Shown here piece after piece: positions 1 through 7,923 of a stretch of DNA of 36,744 nt. A program made the translations under genes and the position numbers. The stretch's first letter is position 1; every line of letters begins with the position of its first letter. The notes beneath the pieces are model-generated. The model had not been told where the DNA came from. It made no database searches and was given only the letters and a program-made list of their open reading frames with translations. Source of the stretch: Prevotellaceae bacterium UBA3627 (GTDB taxonomy: Bacteria > Bacteroidota > Bacteroidia > Bacteroidales > Bacteroidaceae); the NCBI GenBank assembly GCA_002373375.1, contig DFLE01000053.1, positions 1 to 36,744 on the forward strand. Reading direction: 5' to 3'.

Positions 1-735
1 GCCGCCGCCGTGGATGTCAAACTCGTCGCCGAGGTACTTCCTGCCCATGGCGGTGCACTCGCAGTGCCAGCCCGGGAAACCGTCAGACCACGGACTTGGC
101 CAACGCATGATATGCTCAGGCTGCGCCTTCTTCCACAGAGCGAAGTCTGCCTGGTTCTTCTTCTCGCCTACACCGGCGAGGGTGTCGCGCGATGCGTCCT
201 TGATATTCTCCAGCGTGCGGCCTGAGAGTATGCCGTACTTATAGTCCTTGTTATACTTCTCTATGTCGAAATACACAGAGCCGTTGCTGACGTAAGCATA
301 GCCGTTGTCGAGTATCTGCTGCACCAGCTGCTGCTGCTCTATGATGTGTCCCGTAGCGTGTGGCTCTATTGACGGTGGCAACACGTTGAGTTTCTCCATG
401 GCAGAGTTGAAGCGGCGTGTGTAGTACTGCGCTATCTCCATAGGCTCCAACTGCTCCAGCCTGGCCTTCTTGGCTATCTTGTCCTCTCCCTCGTCGGCAT
501 CGTGCTCCAAGTGGCCCACGTCGGTGATGTTCCTGACGTAGCGCACCTTGTAGCCCAGGTGCTGCAGGTAACGGAAGAGTATGTCGAAAGTGATTGCCGG
601 GCGAGCGTGTCCCAAGTGTGCGTCGCCATACACAGTAGGGCCGCACACATACATGCCTACGTGTCCCGGGTTAATAGGTTTGAATGCCTCTTTCTGCCTT
701 GTCAGCGTATTGTATATAAGTAATGTCTGTTCCAT
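1..735 (-). CDS. cysS: Cysteinyl-tRNA synthetase, N-terminal 245 residues (cut by window edge)
   Basis: Charges tRNA-Cys with cysteine in the cytoplasm; class I aminoacyl-tRNA synthetase, essential for translation. The frame stays open from ATG at 735 to the window edge. Visible landmarks are the N-terminal YVCGPTVYGDAHLGHAR segment, with a zinc-ligand-type Cys31 and the HLGH version of the HIGH ATP site (residues 40-43), then GWHCECTAMG (zinc-ligand-type Cys227) and FDIHGGG at the edge (His242), all in the order seen in E. coli CysS. The KMSKS loop and anticodon domain lie outside the window. The start codon is only 8 bases after the stop of the toxin-like gene upstream, and no TAnnTTTG element lies in the gap, so it is probably read from the toxin-antitoxin promoter or from an unrecognised internal one. 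Identity is essentially certain. Confidence 0.97.
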   Translation of the reverse strand, partial: MEQTLLIYNTLTRQKEAFKPINPGHVGMYVCGPTVYGDAHLGHARPAITFDILFRYLQHLGYKVRYVRNITDVGHLEHDADEGEDKIAKKARLEQLEPMEIAQYYTRRFNSAMEKLNVLPPSIEPHATGHIIEQQQLVQQILDNGYAYVSNGSVYFDIEKYNKDYKYGILSGRTLENIKDASRDTLAGVGEKKNQADFALWKKAQPEHIMRWPSPWSDGFPGWHCECTAMGRKYLGDEFDIHGGG

Positions 736-743
736 TATTGTTT

Positions 744-1058
744 TTATGATGTTAAATATCTAATCAGTTTGTCTGGAGCGCGGCGTGTGTCCCAAATGCT
801 GGTAAAAACCACAGTATCCCCCTCAACTATATATATCAGTTTGAAATAAGGCTTTATAATGATGCGTCTGAACAAAACACCATCTATCTCCTTTTCTACC
901 ATGCCCATCAAGGGATTATCGGCAAGTATCCGATTGTACTTCAATATTCCTTTTCTTAATTTTCTGAGAACATCCCTTGAATATATTATTTCATATTGCA
1001 TGAAATAATCATCCGTGGATTTAAGGAATTTTTCAGACCAGATTATTCTTGCAGCCAT
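744..1058 (-). CDS. RelE/ParE-family toxin-like protein
   Basis: A 104-residue basic protein with the alternating strand/helix pattern of the RelE/ParE fold: an N-terminal strand (ARIIWSEKFL), helices rich in Lys/Arg, then FRRIIIKPYFKLIYIVEGDTVVFTSIWDTRR, the usual C-terminal beta-hairpin followed by the short W-D-x-R-R tail typical of this superfamily. Members are mRNA endonucleases or gyrase inhibitors; which one applies here cannot be told. The ATG at 1058 is chosen because it begins the conserved strand and overlaps the end of the upstream antitoxin-like gene by 16 bases; a longer upstream start at 1106 would lie deep inside that gene. The stop is 8 bases before cysS. It is the second gene of a probable operon antitoxin-toxin-cysS. 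Confidence 0.72.
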   Translation of the reverse strand: MAARIIWSEKFLKSTDDYFMQYEIIYSRDVLRKLRKGILKYNRILADNPLMGMVEKEIDGVLFRRIIIKPYFKLIYIVEGDTVVFTSIWDTRRAPDKLIRYLTS

Positions 1059-1291
1059 GGGTGTTTCTCTTCTAATTGTTTCATCCCCTCCTCTGCCGTA
1101 CAACACCTACCCTGCCTATAGTCTTCCAAGCCTTCTTTCATCATCTGACTCAGTTCTGCCTCAGTATATGGCTCAAGCACATCATCCTCCTCCATGTCAT
1201 AGAGTGAGTCACGCAGCCGCAATCTGTCATCTGGTGACAGTTGCATCACCATGCCATACACCTGCTGATATGTCGGTTTTGTTGTTTGCAT
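1043..1291 (-). CDS. Antitoxin-like partner of the RelE/ParE toxin
   Basis: An 82-residue acidic helical protein (MQTTKPTYQQVYGMVMQLS..., ending KHPWLQE). It sits just upstream of and overlaps the toxin-like gene, the usual order for type II toxin-antitoxin pairs. The N-terminal third (QQVYGMVMQLSPDDRLRLRDSLYD) resembles short antitoxins from Bacteroidales, but I cannot assign a named family. In such pairs the antitoxin binds and blocks the toxin and usually represses its own promoter. ATG at 1291 is preferred over the one at 1321 because it gives the compact helical start; both fit the promoter at 1387-1394. The function rests mainly on position and size. Confidence 0.6.
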   Translation of the reverse strand: MQTTKPTYQQVYGMVMQLSPDDRLRLRDSLYDMEEDDVLEPYTEAELSQMMKEGLEDYRQGRCCTAEEGMKQLEEKHPWLQE

Positions 1292-1386
1292 ATCCCTACA
1301 ACATTTGTTATTCAACTGCACTGGTGCGTGCGAAGTAAATAGTGCGTGTCAGTCAAAGATTGGCGCACGTCTCTGATTTACGAGTA

Positions 1387-1417
1387 CAAAGTTAGCAATT
1401 ATTTTGCATACGGACAA
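1387..1417 (-). promoter_or_regulatory. Promoter of the toxin-antitoxin-cysS operon
   Basis: On the minus strand TAACTTTG (1387-1394) matches the Bacteroidetes -7 consensus TAnnTTTG, with TTG at 1415-1417, 20 bases upstream. Transcription should start near 1379, leaving a leader of about 88 bases before the antitoxin. This is the only good promoter seen ahead of cysS. Confidence 0.65.
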
Positions 1418-1475
1418 AATTTATGGTTGCTTTTATCATCTAAGCACATCAAAACCAAAAGACGGAACAGCTTTG

Positions 1476-3863
1476 TCACTTCAGGCTGTCAAGCAGACGG
1501 ACGAGGGAGTCGAGCTGACGTGCACTCACATCCACATTAAGCAACTCACCCTTGCGGTTGAAGAGTTTATAGGTAGGGAAGGCGTGCACGTCAAGGTAAC
1601 GCTCTATGGCTGACTGCTGCACCTCCGGCAGGTTGTAGTGCGCCACGTTGTCACCGGTCACGTTATATTCCTTGATGACGTTCTCCCATGACTCCTGCGG
1701 ACTCCTGTTGGCAAGGTAGAGGAACACTATGTCGTAGTCCTTCAAACGGGCATATTCCTCTGTGGAGTGTGACAGGGCATTCTTACACGGAGTGCACCAT
1801 GTGCCCCAGATGTCGAGCAATACAAACTTGCCCTTGTAAGGCTCCAGTATCTTCTTCAGCAACGCCTCGCCCTCAGTCATATCCTTAAGACCTACCGCCG
1901 ACTTCAAGACAAGTTTGTCAAACTCACGATTCTCTATGGCGAGATAGCGGTCGCTCTCCTCCTTCACCTTCTCCATAAAGTCGGCATTGGCTATCATAGT
2001 GCCCAGAGTGTCAAGGACATCAGGCGACATGGAGATGCGGCTGTTCTCAATCTCCCCAAGAGCCTTTTGCGTGAGGTGCAAATCCTTGATGGTCTGGTCG
2101 GCACCCAGTGAGTCGAGCATCTGAGTACCTTTCTTTATCTTGTCTATAAGCATCTGTCCACGCATCAGTCTGACCACCTTCGGACTCTGTTGTATCTTTT
2201 CCACCGCCTTTATCATATCATCGTTCTTGGCATTCACCTCATCCGCTATTTTCTGTTTCTCCTCATCAGTAGGGGCGGCAGTTATCCTTGCATGGGCCTC
2301 GTCAACAACATTCTTCCAGCGTGTAAGCAATGCCAGTTCCTCATCGTTTGAGGCACACTCAGCGATATGGTCCTGTAATCTCCATATACTGTTTGACAAA
2401 CCACGGACGTATGACTCACCATAGAGATAGCTGTTAAGGAAATACCCTGTCTCACGGTGCAGTGTGTATGGCTTACATATCTTCGTCCAGAAGGTGTCAT
2501 AGGCATATTTCCTGGCTTCCAATGTCAGTACTTTCTGACCATTGCTGTTGTACTCCGGAGAATACCTCCGTGACTTACAAAAATCATTAGCCTGCTGCCA
2601 TAGTGTATTGTCCTTTCTGTATATGCTGAAGCGTGCAGACAGCGTAGGGTGCTGCTGACAGAGGCTGTCAACATAGGCATAGCGTGACTTTATCAGACTG
2701 TCGCAGGAGGCTATGTAATGAGCATAGTCCTCACCTTCCTTCATACTTACACTGTTCCAGTCAAGCGGAAACCTGAACAGCTCATTCTGCAACCTGACGT
2801 CGTCGCCCATGAAGTAGCGGCGGCCCTCCTTGAAGTCGTAGAGCATGAAATATGTCTTGCCAGCCTCCAGCATGGTGCGGACGAAACAAGTCTTCCAGTC
2901 GCAGAAGAATTCCGTGCTGTTGATTACGGGTATCTTCACCTTGAAGCGTCCCTGTTCGTCAATGTCGGCATGTACTTGTTTTGAGTCGCCTGTAAGGAAA
3001 TCCATGTAACCGAAATCAAACGAGAGCATATGCTTCTTCACATCCTCAGGCATATCCTTCACCAAGCCTATTACGGTTATGGTATCGTTCTTATAGTGCG
3101 TATCGGTGAAGTCGGTGCGCAGGTCCTTCACGGGATAGTCGGGCATGAAGCGTGTGGTAATCATGGAATAGGTAACTTTTTTGTCGCCTATCTGTATCAT
3201 GCGCTTACCGTTCTTATCTTTTCCTACTTTCACCTTCATCTCGTCGTTGTCACTACGCATAACAATCTCCGCCTCGCCAGTCTTGTCGTTCACGTCGCAC
3301 TGCTTGTAGTTCCAGAACCTGCACTGGTATATGGCACAATCCTCAAGGAGAGCCAGCTCCCAGTTGCCCGTCTGGTCGTCGCGCCAGTATGACGGGAACA
3401 GCTGTTTCCAGCGTTCCTCCACCGGCTTGATGCCTTTTATCTGGAAAGCGTCATAGCCGTCGCCCTCTATGAAGTCGAACGACTTTGTGTCTCGTGGCAG
3501 CGGCGGAAAGTGGAACGCCATATCGAGCTTACCGTCCTGGGTATATAGTTTCTCGCCAAGCTTTGCATTGTCGGCAGACACTACAGTGTATCGCTGCTCA
3601 CCCACCTTGAGATAAGTGTCAGCGGCAAACATAAACCAATTATACTGCGGATATTCCGAACGCCGCAAGGCAGTGATATACACCACCGTCTCGTCATCCG
3701 TCATCTCCACCCTCGTCACGTCGAGAGCAAGATTAAAAAATCCGTCGCCATAACTGTTTCCATACTCTGTAGTGGGGTTATCCCACACCACAGTCTTTCC
3801 CTTTGCCCATACCGTCACAGCGACAAGCATAAGCAGAACCATCAATAAGCCTTGCTTCTTCAT
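1476..3863 (-). CDS. Secreted TlpA-like thioredoxin-domain protein (795 aa)
   Basis: A large exported protein, probably periplasmic, with a signal peptide at residues 1-20 (MKKQGLLMVLLMLVAVTVWA). The C-terminal 140 residues form a TlpA/ResA-type thioredoxin fold: FVLLDIWGTWCTPCKN with the redox pair Cys690-Cys693 and the cis-proline loop AFPTYKLF near residue 763. TlpA relatives reduce or shuffle disulfides in exported proteins. The remaining 650 residues are unrecognised. They show an N-terminal beta-rich part, a segment around 250-330 resembling the extracytoplasmic domains in front of many Bacteroidales thioredoxin proteins, and a long helical region around 480-640. The gene appears to stand alone between the two toxin-antitoxin-like pairs. 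The substrate is unknown. Confidence 0.85.
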   Translation of the reverse strand: MKKQGLLMVLLMLVAVTVWAKGKTVVWDNPTTEYGNSYGDGFFNLALDVTRVEMTDDETVVYITALRRSEYPQYNWFMFAADTYLKVGEQRYTVVSADNAKLGEKLYTQDGKLDMAFHFPPLPRDTKSFDFIEGDGYDAFQIKGIKPVEERWKQLFPSYWRDDQTGNWELALLEDCAIYQCRFWNYKQCDVNDKTGEAEIVMRSDNDEMKVKVGKDKNGKRMIQIGDKKVTYSMITTRFMPDYPVKDLRTDFTDTHYKNDTITVIGLVKDMPEDVKKHMLSFDFGYMDFLTGDSKQVHADIDEQGRFKVKIPVINSTEFFCDWKTCFVRTMLEAGKTYFMLYDFKEGRRYFMGDDVRLQNELFRFPLDWNSVSMKEGEDYAHYIASCDSLIKSRYAYVDSLCQQHPTLSARFSIYRKDNTLWQQANDFCKSRRYSPEYNSNGQKVLTLEARKYAYDTFWTKICKPYTLHRETGYFLNSYLYGESYVRGLSNSIWRLQDHIAECASNDEELALLTRWKNVVDEAHARITAAPTDEEKQKIADEVNAKNDDMIKAVEKIQQSPKVVRLMRGQMLIDKIKKGTQMLDSLGADQTIKDLHLTQKALGEIENSRISMSPDVLDTLGTMIANADFMEKVKEESDRYLAIENREFDKLVLKSAVGLKDMTEGEALLKKILEPYKGKFVLLDIWGTWCTPCKNALSHSTEEYARLKDYDIVFLYLANRSPQESWENVIKEYNVTGDNVAHYNLPEVQQSAIERYLDVHAFPTYKLFNRKGELLNVDVSARQLDSLVRLLDSLK

Positions 3864-3913
3864 ATATTATTGTTTAGGATAGTGAGCAAATATCAGCTAT
3901 ACAAATCCTGTAA

Positions 3914-4297
3914 TCATAAATTACCTATTACTTCTATAAACTCATGCGCAAGAGTAGCAGTTTCCTTGACTTCTTCTTCTGAAATGTCGTATGCACAATT
4001 ATAGTCTGCTTTTTGTCGCAGTTGCATCATACGAGCAAGAAAACTTCCATAATGCATGTCAACCATTCTTGTCTTTACAAAATGTAGGCTGAACTGTTGT
4101 ATCATTCCTGCATGAGTATGGGCTGATATTCCTTTTGAGATAAAAAGCCCCTGCACTGCATGAAAACATGCATAATAAAATCTGTTTGCCGCTAAGTCCC
4201 AATATTCCATTCCAAGCATCTCATCCGCTTGGGAAAGGAATCGTGAAGCCTTCTGTTTTTGTTGGGAAACTAATATCTTCCTGTTTTCCTCATCCAT
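3914..4297 (-). CDS. HEPN-domain protein (HepT-like toxin candidate)
   Basis: A 127-residue helical protein of the HEPN family (PF05168-like). The key feature is NRFYYACFHAV, giving the R-x6-H ribonuclease-type motif at Arg39-His46, in the second of about four predicted helices. Paired HEPN/MNT genes act as toxin-antitoxin systems: HEPN is an RNase-like toxin, and the nucleotidyltransferase neutralises it by transferring AMP to it. Here the nucleotidyltransferase gene is immediately upstream with 7 bases between, matching such pairs. It lacks the R-x4-H-x-Y form of classical HepT, so it belongs to the shorter UPF0332-like branch. Toxic activity is inferred from family and context. Confidence 0.75.
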   Translation of the reverse strand: MDEENRKILVSQQKQKASRFLSQADEMLGMEYWDLAANRFYYACFHAVQGLFISKGISAHTHAGMIQQFSLHFVKTRMVDMHYGSFLARMMQLRQKADYNCAYDISEEEVKETATLAHEFIEVIGNL

Positions 4298-4304
4298 AAG
4301 ATCT

Positions 4305-4622
4305 TTAGTTTAAGGATATTCCGTCACGCGTGATATTATCATAGAATGGTGTATATTTGTATTTCTCCCATTCCTTTGTTGTGTACATTATTGGATTTAT
4401 CTCCTCACCCACATCGCAACCCAACAGTACGAAAGGATAACTTACATTATCATAGTCGGACTGCACAAGACAGTCTTTATTCAGCAATACGAGCACATCC
4501 CAGTCAGAACCAGCATGTGAGTCGCCTCTGGCCCTGGAACCATACAGCAAGACCTTGCCACCAGCTGGAACCGATTTTTTTGCTACGGCTCTGAGCCTCT
4601 CTATCATATTGTCTTTATCCAT
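4305..4622 (-). CDS. MNT-type minimal nucleotidyltransferase (MntA-like antitoxin candidate)
   Basis: A 105-residue protein with the DNA-polymerase-beta-like nucleotidyltransferase motif GSRARGDSHAGSDWD at residues 28-42, exactly the G-S-x10-D-x-D pattern whose two Asp residues bind metal. The family transfers nucleotides from NTPs; in HEPN/MNT pairs the modified target is the HEPN toxin. The C-terminal part (PFVLLGCDVGEEINPIMYTTKEWEKYKYTPFYDNI) is typical of minimal MNT proteins. It is the first gene of the pair, 7 bases ahead of the HEPN gene. No TAnnTTTG promoter was seen upstream; a GC-rich dispersed repeat lies between it and the nadA stop. Confidence 0.8.
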   Translation of the reverse strand: MDKDNMIERLRAVAKKSVPAGGKVLLYGSRARGDSHAGSDWDVLVLLNKDCLVQSDYDNVSYPFVLLGCDVGEEINPIMYTTKEWEKYKYTPFYDNITRDGISLN

Positions 4623-4677
4623 AGCATCTCGTATTAATTATTTTTTGCAACATTCCTCTATTCCTCAGTCAAGACGT

Positions 4678-4712
4678 TGCCCTCCCCTACCGGGGGAGGC
4701 AGGAGGGGGCTT
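4678..4712 (-). repeat. GC-rich palindromic intergenic repeat
   Basis: A GC-rich palindromic segment (CCTCCCC ... GGGGGAGG followed by AGGAGGGGGC) between the nadA stop and the MNT gene. It resembles the CCCTCCC/GGGAGGG repeats at 14221-14263 and 27760-27802 and contrasts with the AT-rich genes on its left. It may also act as a hairpin at the 3' end of nadA. Confidence 0.55.
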
Positions 4713-4714
4713 CC

Positions 4715-5650
4715 TTAGCTCATGCTGAGCATTCTCTCTATAGGCTTCACAGCGTCCTTGGCGATGTCGGCAGGGACAGTGACCTCTGGCTTTTCGTCGC
4801 GCAGACAGTCGCGGAGCTTCTCAAGGGTATTGAGCTTCATATACTGACACTCGTTGCACTGGCAGCCTACGGTGCCCTCGCTTATTTCTGGTGGAACAGG
4901 AATAAACTCACAGTCGGGACAGGTGCGCTCAAGCTCGTGCATGATGCCTGCCTCTGTGGCCACGATGTACTGCTGCGGCTCGTGCTGCTGGGCATACTTC
5001 AGCATATCGGCGGTGGAGCCTTTCACGTCAGCCATGGCGAGCACGGGAGCCTTACACTCCAAGTGTGCCATGACGGTAGCCTCAGGGTACTGCTTCTTCA
5101 GCTGGGCTATGGCATCAACGCTGAAACGCTCATGAACGTGGCAGCCGCCCTGCCACAGTTCCATGTTGCGGCCCGTGACACTGTTGATATATGAACCGAG
5201 GTTATAGTCTGGTCCGAAGAGTATCTTCGCATCCTGTGGCAGCTGGTCAATCACCTTCTTGGCATTGCCCGAGGTCACCACCACGTCGGTCAGCGCCTTG
5301 GTGGCTGCGGTGGTGTTGACATACTGCACCACGGTGTAACCAGGATGCTCCTCCTTCCAGCGGCGCAGGTCGTCAGCGTCACAAGAGTCGGCCAGCGAGC
5401 AGCCGGCCTCCACGTCGGGCACCAGCACCTTCTTCCCCGGCGAGAGCAGCTTACACGTCTCAGCCATGAAATGCACGCCGCACATCACCATGATGTCGGC
5501 CTCGGTCTCGGCGGCCTTACGCGCCAGTGCCAGGGAGTCGCCGATAAAGTCGGCCACCTCCTGTATCTCTTTCCTTGTGTAGTAATGCGCCAGTATCACG
5601 GCGTTCTTCTCCTCCGCCATGCGGCGTATCTCTTCTTGCAGCTGTGTCAT
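4715..5650 (-). CDS. nadA: Quinolinate synthase A
   Basis: Condenses iminoaspartate with dihydroxyacetone phosphate to quinolinate in de novo NAD synthesis; a cytoplasmic [4Fe-4S] enzyme. The 311-residue protein shows the NadA hallmarks: AVILAHYYTRKEIQEVADFIGDS at the N-terminus, CGVHFMAETCKLLSPGKKVL, and the three cluster cysteines in EAGCSLAD (Cys84), QGGCHVHERF (Cys170) and NECQYMKLNTLE (Cys268), with spacings like E. coli NadA. Length is normal for the short form. The partners nadB and nadC are not adjacent, so it stands as a single gene. The leader of about 140 bases carries a 24-bp element also present in the leader of the GH28 gene. Confidence 0.96.
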   Translation of the reverse strand: MTQLQEEIRRMAEEKNAVILAHYYTRKEIQEVADFIGDSLALARKAAETEADIMVMCGVHFMAETCKLLSPGKKVLVPDVEAGCSLADSCDADDLRRWKEEHPGYTVVQYVNTTAATKALTDVVVTSGNAKKVIDQLPQDAKILFGPDYNLGSYINSVTGRNMELWQGGCHVHERFSVDAIAQLKKQYPEATVMAHLECKAPVLAMADVKGSTADMLKYAQQHEPQQYIVATEAGIMHELERTCPDCEFIPVPPEISEGTVGCQCNECQYMKLNTLEKLRDCLRDEKPEVTVPADIAKDAVKPIERMLSMS

Positions 5651-5728
5651 TTCAAGTTATGAGTTCTTTTAGTCGGCTTGCAGCCTTTGGACTCCGCTAT
5701 GCGCCTAAGCACCAACGGAGCGCAAGAA

Positions 5729-5752
5729 AAGCGTCACTGCGCGCCGAGCGAT
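5729..5752 (-). repeat. 24-bp leader element, copy A
   Basis: Read on the minus strand this begins ATCGCTCGGCGCGCAGTGAC and continues GCTT. It matches 23 of 24 bases with 11169-11192 (plus strand). Each copy lies in the 5' leader between a TAnnTTTG promoter and a start codon (nadA here, GH28 there). Confidence 0.75.
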
Positions 5753-5799
5753 GAATTATGAGTGTCCTTTCTGATTTCGCATCAAATATTTAACACGTG

Positions 5800-5830
5800 C
5801 AAATGTACTACTTTTTTTGCTAAGCGACAA
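5800..5830 (-). promoter_or_regulatory. nadA promoter
   Basis: TACATTTG on the minus strand (5800-5807) matches TAnnTTTG, with TTG at 5828-5830, 20 bases upstream. Transcription should start near 5793, giving a leader of about 140 bases. Confidence 0.7.
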
Positions 5831-5895
5831 GAATTTCACTTTTTTTCTTCCTCTTCCACGCACCTCCGCAAAAACAAAAGACCTCATTTGACAAA

Positions 5896-5983
5896 ATGAA
5901 AGCTATCACTTCTCATCGTGAAAGCTATGCTTTTATAATCTGAAAGCATAGCTTTTACAACGTAAAACGATAGCTTTCACGAT
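5896..5983. repeat. 22-bp palindromic tandem array, locus A (4 units)
   Basis: Four consecutive units of exactly 22 bases (starts 5896, 5918, 5940, 5962). The core approximates GTAAAAGCTATGCTTTTAC, an imperfect palindrome; 3-4 bases at the unit junctions vary. Unit 1 has only the left half. The array lies upstream of the nadA promoter. The 22 bases 5891-5912 are identical to 17642-17663 at locus B. Confidence 0.85.
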
Positions 5984-6264
5984 GCCTGCCGGTAATTAAC
6001 ATCCGTTAAGATTTGACGTAAGCGAAACACCGAAAAATAATAACAGATTGTCAAGAAATTATATGGTTTCCTGACAATCTGTCAAACTGTATTATTCAAT
6101 ATCCGTAAGTTCTTTCACTCCACAGATATCCGCTTTGATTCGTTGGTGTTTTCATCTCCCACAGATTACACAGATATTCACAGATTTTTATTCGTGTAAT
6201 CCGTCTTAATCCGTTGTCAAAAAGAAAATTCCTTGTAATCAGAGTAATCTGTGGTCGTTAAATA
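5984..6264. other. Non-coding spacer between the nadA promoter side and the acyl-CoA operon
   Basis: No credible gene. It contains the terminator hairpin at 6043-6082 and a roughly 96-bp segment bounded by 11-bp inverted repeats (CCACAGATTAC at 6159-6169 and GTAATCTGTGG at 6244-6254) and filled with GTAATC/CAGATT words. The same kind of words recurs at the right edge of the window (36708-36740). Confidence 0.6.
6043..6082 (-). terminator. Terminator of the acyl-CoA operon
   Basis: ACAGATTGTCA (6043-6053) pairs with TGACAATCTGT (6072-6082), with GAAA/TTTC extending the stem inward. On the minus strand it is followed by a T-rich run (TTATTATTTTTC). It lies about 180 bases after the operon's last stop. 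Confidence 0.65.
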
Positions 6265-7893
6265 TTACACTCTGTAGAGCAGTCCGTTCTTAAGGTCGGC
6301 CTCAGCTGTCTCCTTAATCTTCACGTGCAGCTTCTTGCCCGTGGCATTGAACGGTATCTGCTCAGTGAAGCGGTAGTAGCGCGGACGCTTGAAGTTGGCT
6401 ATCTGGTCGCTCTCCTTGCAGAACTCGTCAAGAGCCTCTGGGGTAAGAGCCATGTCATTACGCACAATGTATGCCGTCACCATCTGTCCGCGCACCTTAT
6501 CGGGCACACTGGTAACGATACAGTCCTTGACACCAGGGTGAGTGTTGAGCACCGCCTCAATCTCCGTAGGATAGATATTCTCGCCTGACGATATTATCAT
6601 GTCGTCCTTACGGCCCACGATGGTGATAAACTGGTTCTCATCCCATGTGGCGAGGTCGTTGGTGTATATGAATCCCTTGTAATACTTCTTCTCGGTCTCC
6701 TCAGGCTTGTTGTGGTATAAGTAAGGCGACTTGGCTGGTGAACAGATGATAACCTCGCCTACCTCTGTGCCGTCGGTGGCTGCCAGATCTTCCGGCTCAG
6801 CCTTGCGGTCCTCGTAAACCTTCACCACGCGCACATCGTCGTCCACGCATGATGCACCAGCCGTACCGGCGTTCTCAGGCAGGTCAAACGGACGCAGGAA
6901 GGTGTTCCAGAACGTCTCCGTGGTGCCGTATCCGTTGAAGATGTTAGGTGTGAGCACCTTCTGATAACGTATGCAGGCAGAGCGCTCCAGCGGACTACCC
7001 ATGGTGACGATACCCTTGAGGGTGGTGAGGTCATAGCCCTGGCGCATCTGCTCGTCGGCAAGCTCCTCAAGCACGGTAGGCACGCCCACCAGGAAGGTTA
7101 TCTTGTATTTCTGCACAAGCTTGAGTGCCGTGCGCGAGTCAAACTTGCCCATGATGACGAGCGACGCCCCGGCATAGAACGTAGGACAGGGACCGGCACA
7201 GTGCAGACCGCCGCGGTGGAACCACGGTGTGGTGTTTATAGTCACGTCCTTGTAGCTCATGGGGAAGTGTATCATCACGTCGTGGGCCGAGAGCACCTCG
7301 TTGATGCTCGTCATGGCCACACCCTTCGGGCGGCCCGTGGTGCCGCTGGTGTAGAGGCGGCAGGTCTCGTCGAATATGTTATACTCCGTCTCGGGTATGT
7401 ATTCAGCGTCAGAGACCCCGCTCACGTAGTCGTTGTAACGTGTGGCATAGGGCAGTTCCTTGTCTGACGCCACAATGATGCGCTTGGGCGTGTGGTTAGC
7501 CAGCTTGATGGCCTCGAGCACGCTCTCGAGCTTAGACTCGCAAACGATGATGGCGAAAGGCTTTGAGTCGTCTATGTTATAGGCCAGCTCGCCGGTAGAG
7601 ATGCGGTAGCTGACGGGGCAGCACACGCTCTGCATCTTGTGACATGCCACGTAGGCAAAGGCAAACTCTGGGCGGTTGACCATCTGCAGCATCACGGTGT
7701 CGCCGCGGCGCATACCGTCGCCCTTGAGCGCGTTACACAGGCGATTGACATCAGCGTTGAGCTGGCTGTAGGTCCATGTCTTTTCTGTCTCTGACTCTAT
7801 CATAGCCACGCGATTAGCATATCGTCTGACATTACGCATAAAGCCCTCTATCCAAGTATAACGGCTCTCGAAAATTTGTTTGAAGTTTGACAT
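6265..7893 (-). CDS. AMP-forming acyl-CoA synthetase, class I adenylate-forming enzyme (542 aa)
   Basis: Activates a carboxylic acid with ATP to an acyl-AMP and then transfers it to CoA. The ATP-binding loop is LYTSGTTGRPKGVAMT near residue 180. The YGTTE motif, the hinge region IVGRKDDMIISSGENIYPTEIE and the C-terminal lysine motif ATGKKLHVKI complete the ANL-superfamily pattern. Length is typical. The fold type resembles long-chain or aryl acyl-CoA ligases, but the substrate cannot be read from the sequence. It is the last gene of a three-gene run, 30 bases after another acyl-CoA synthetase, so the two enzymes may act on different acids from one source. A hairpin terminator follows. Confidence 0.88.
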   Translation of the reverse strand: MSNFKQIFESRYTWIEGFMRNVRRYANRVAMIESETEKTWTYSQLNADVNRLCNALKGDGMRRGDTVMLQMVNRPEFAFAYVACHKMQSVCCPVSYRISTGELAYNIDDSKPFAIIVCESKLESVLEAIKLANHTPKRIIVASDKELPYATRYNDYVSGVSDAEYIPETEYNIFDETCRLYTSGTTGRPKGVAMTSINEVLSAHDVMIHFPMSYKDVTINTTPWFHRGGLHCAGPCPTFYAGASLVIMGKFDSRTALKLVQKYKITFLVGVPTVLEELADEQMRQGYDLTTLKGIVTMGSPLERSACIRYQKVLTPNIFNGYGTTETFWNTFLRPFDLPENAGTAGASCVDDDVRVVKVYEDRKAEPEDLAATDGTEVGEVIICSPAKSPYLYHNKPEETEKKYYKGFIYTNDLATWDENQFITIVGRKDDMIISSGENIYPTEIEAVLNTHPGVKDCIVTSVPDKVRGQMVTAYIVRNDMALTPEALDEFCKESDQIANFKRPRYYRFTEQIPFNATGKKLHVKIKETAEADLKNGLLYRV

Positions 7894-7923
7894 CTTTATT
7901 TTACCTTATTATATATATAATAC

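Noticed and set aside
251..646. 131-codon frame overlapping cysS on the same strand
   Set aside because: Lies in another frame of cysS, whose own frame runs open to the window edge with catalytic motifs; product is Arg/Gly-rich shadow sequence.
5896..5983. CRISPR array interpretation of the 22-bp repeats
   Set aside because: Units are contiguous with only 3-4 variable bases between cores; there are no unique spacers of 25-40 bases and no cas genes in the window.
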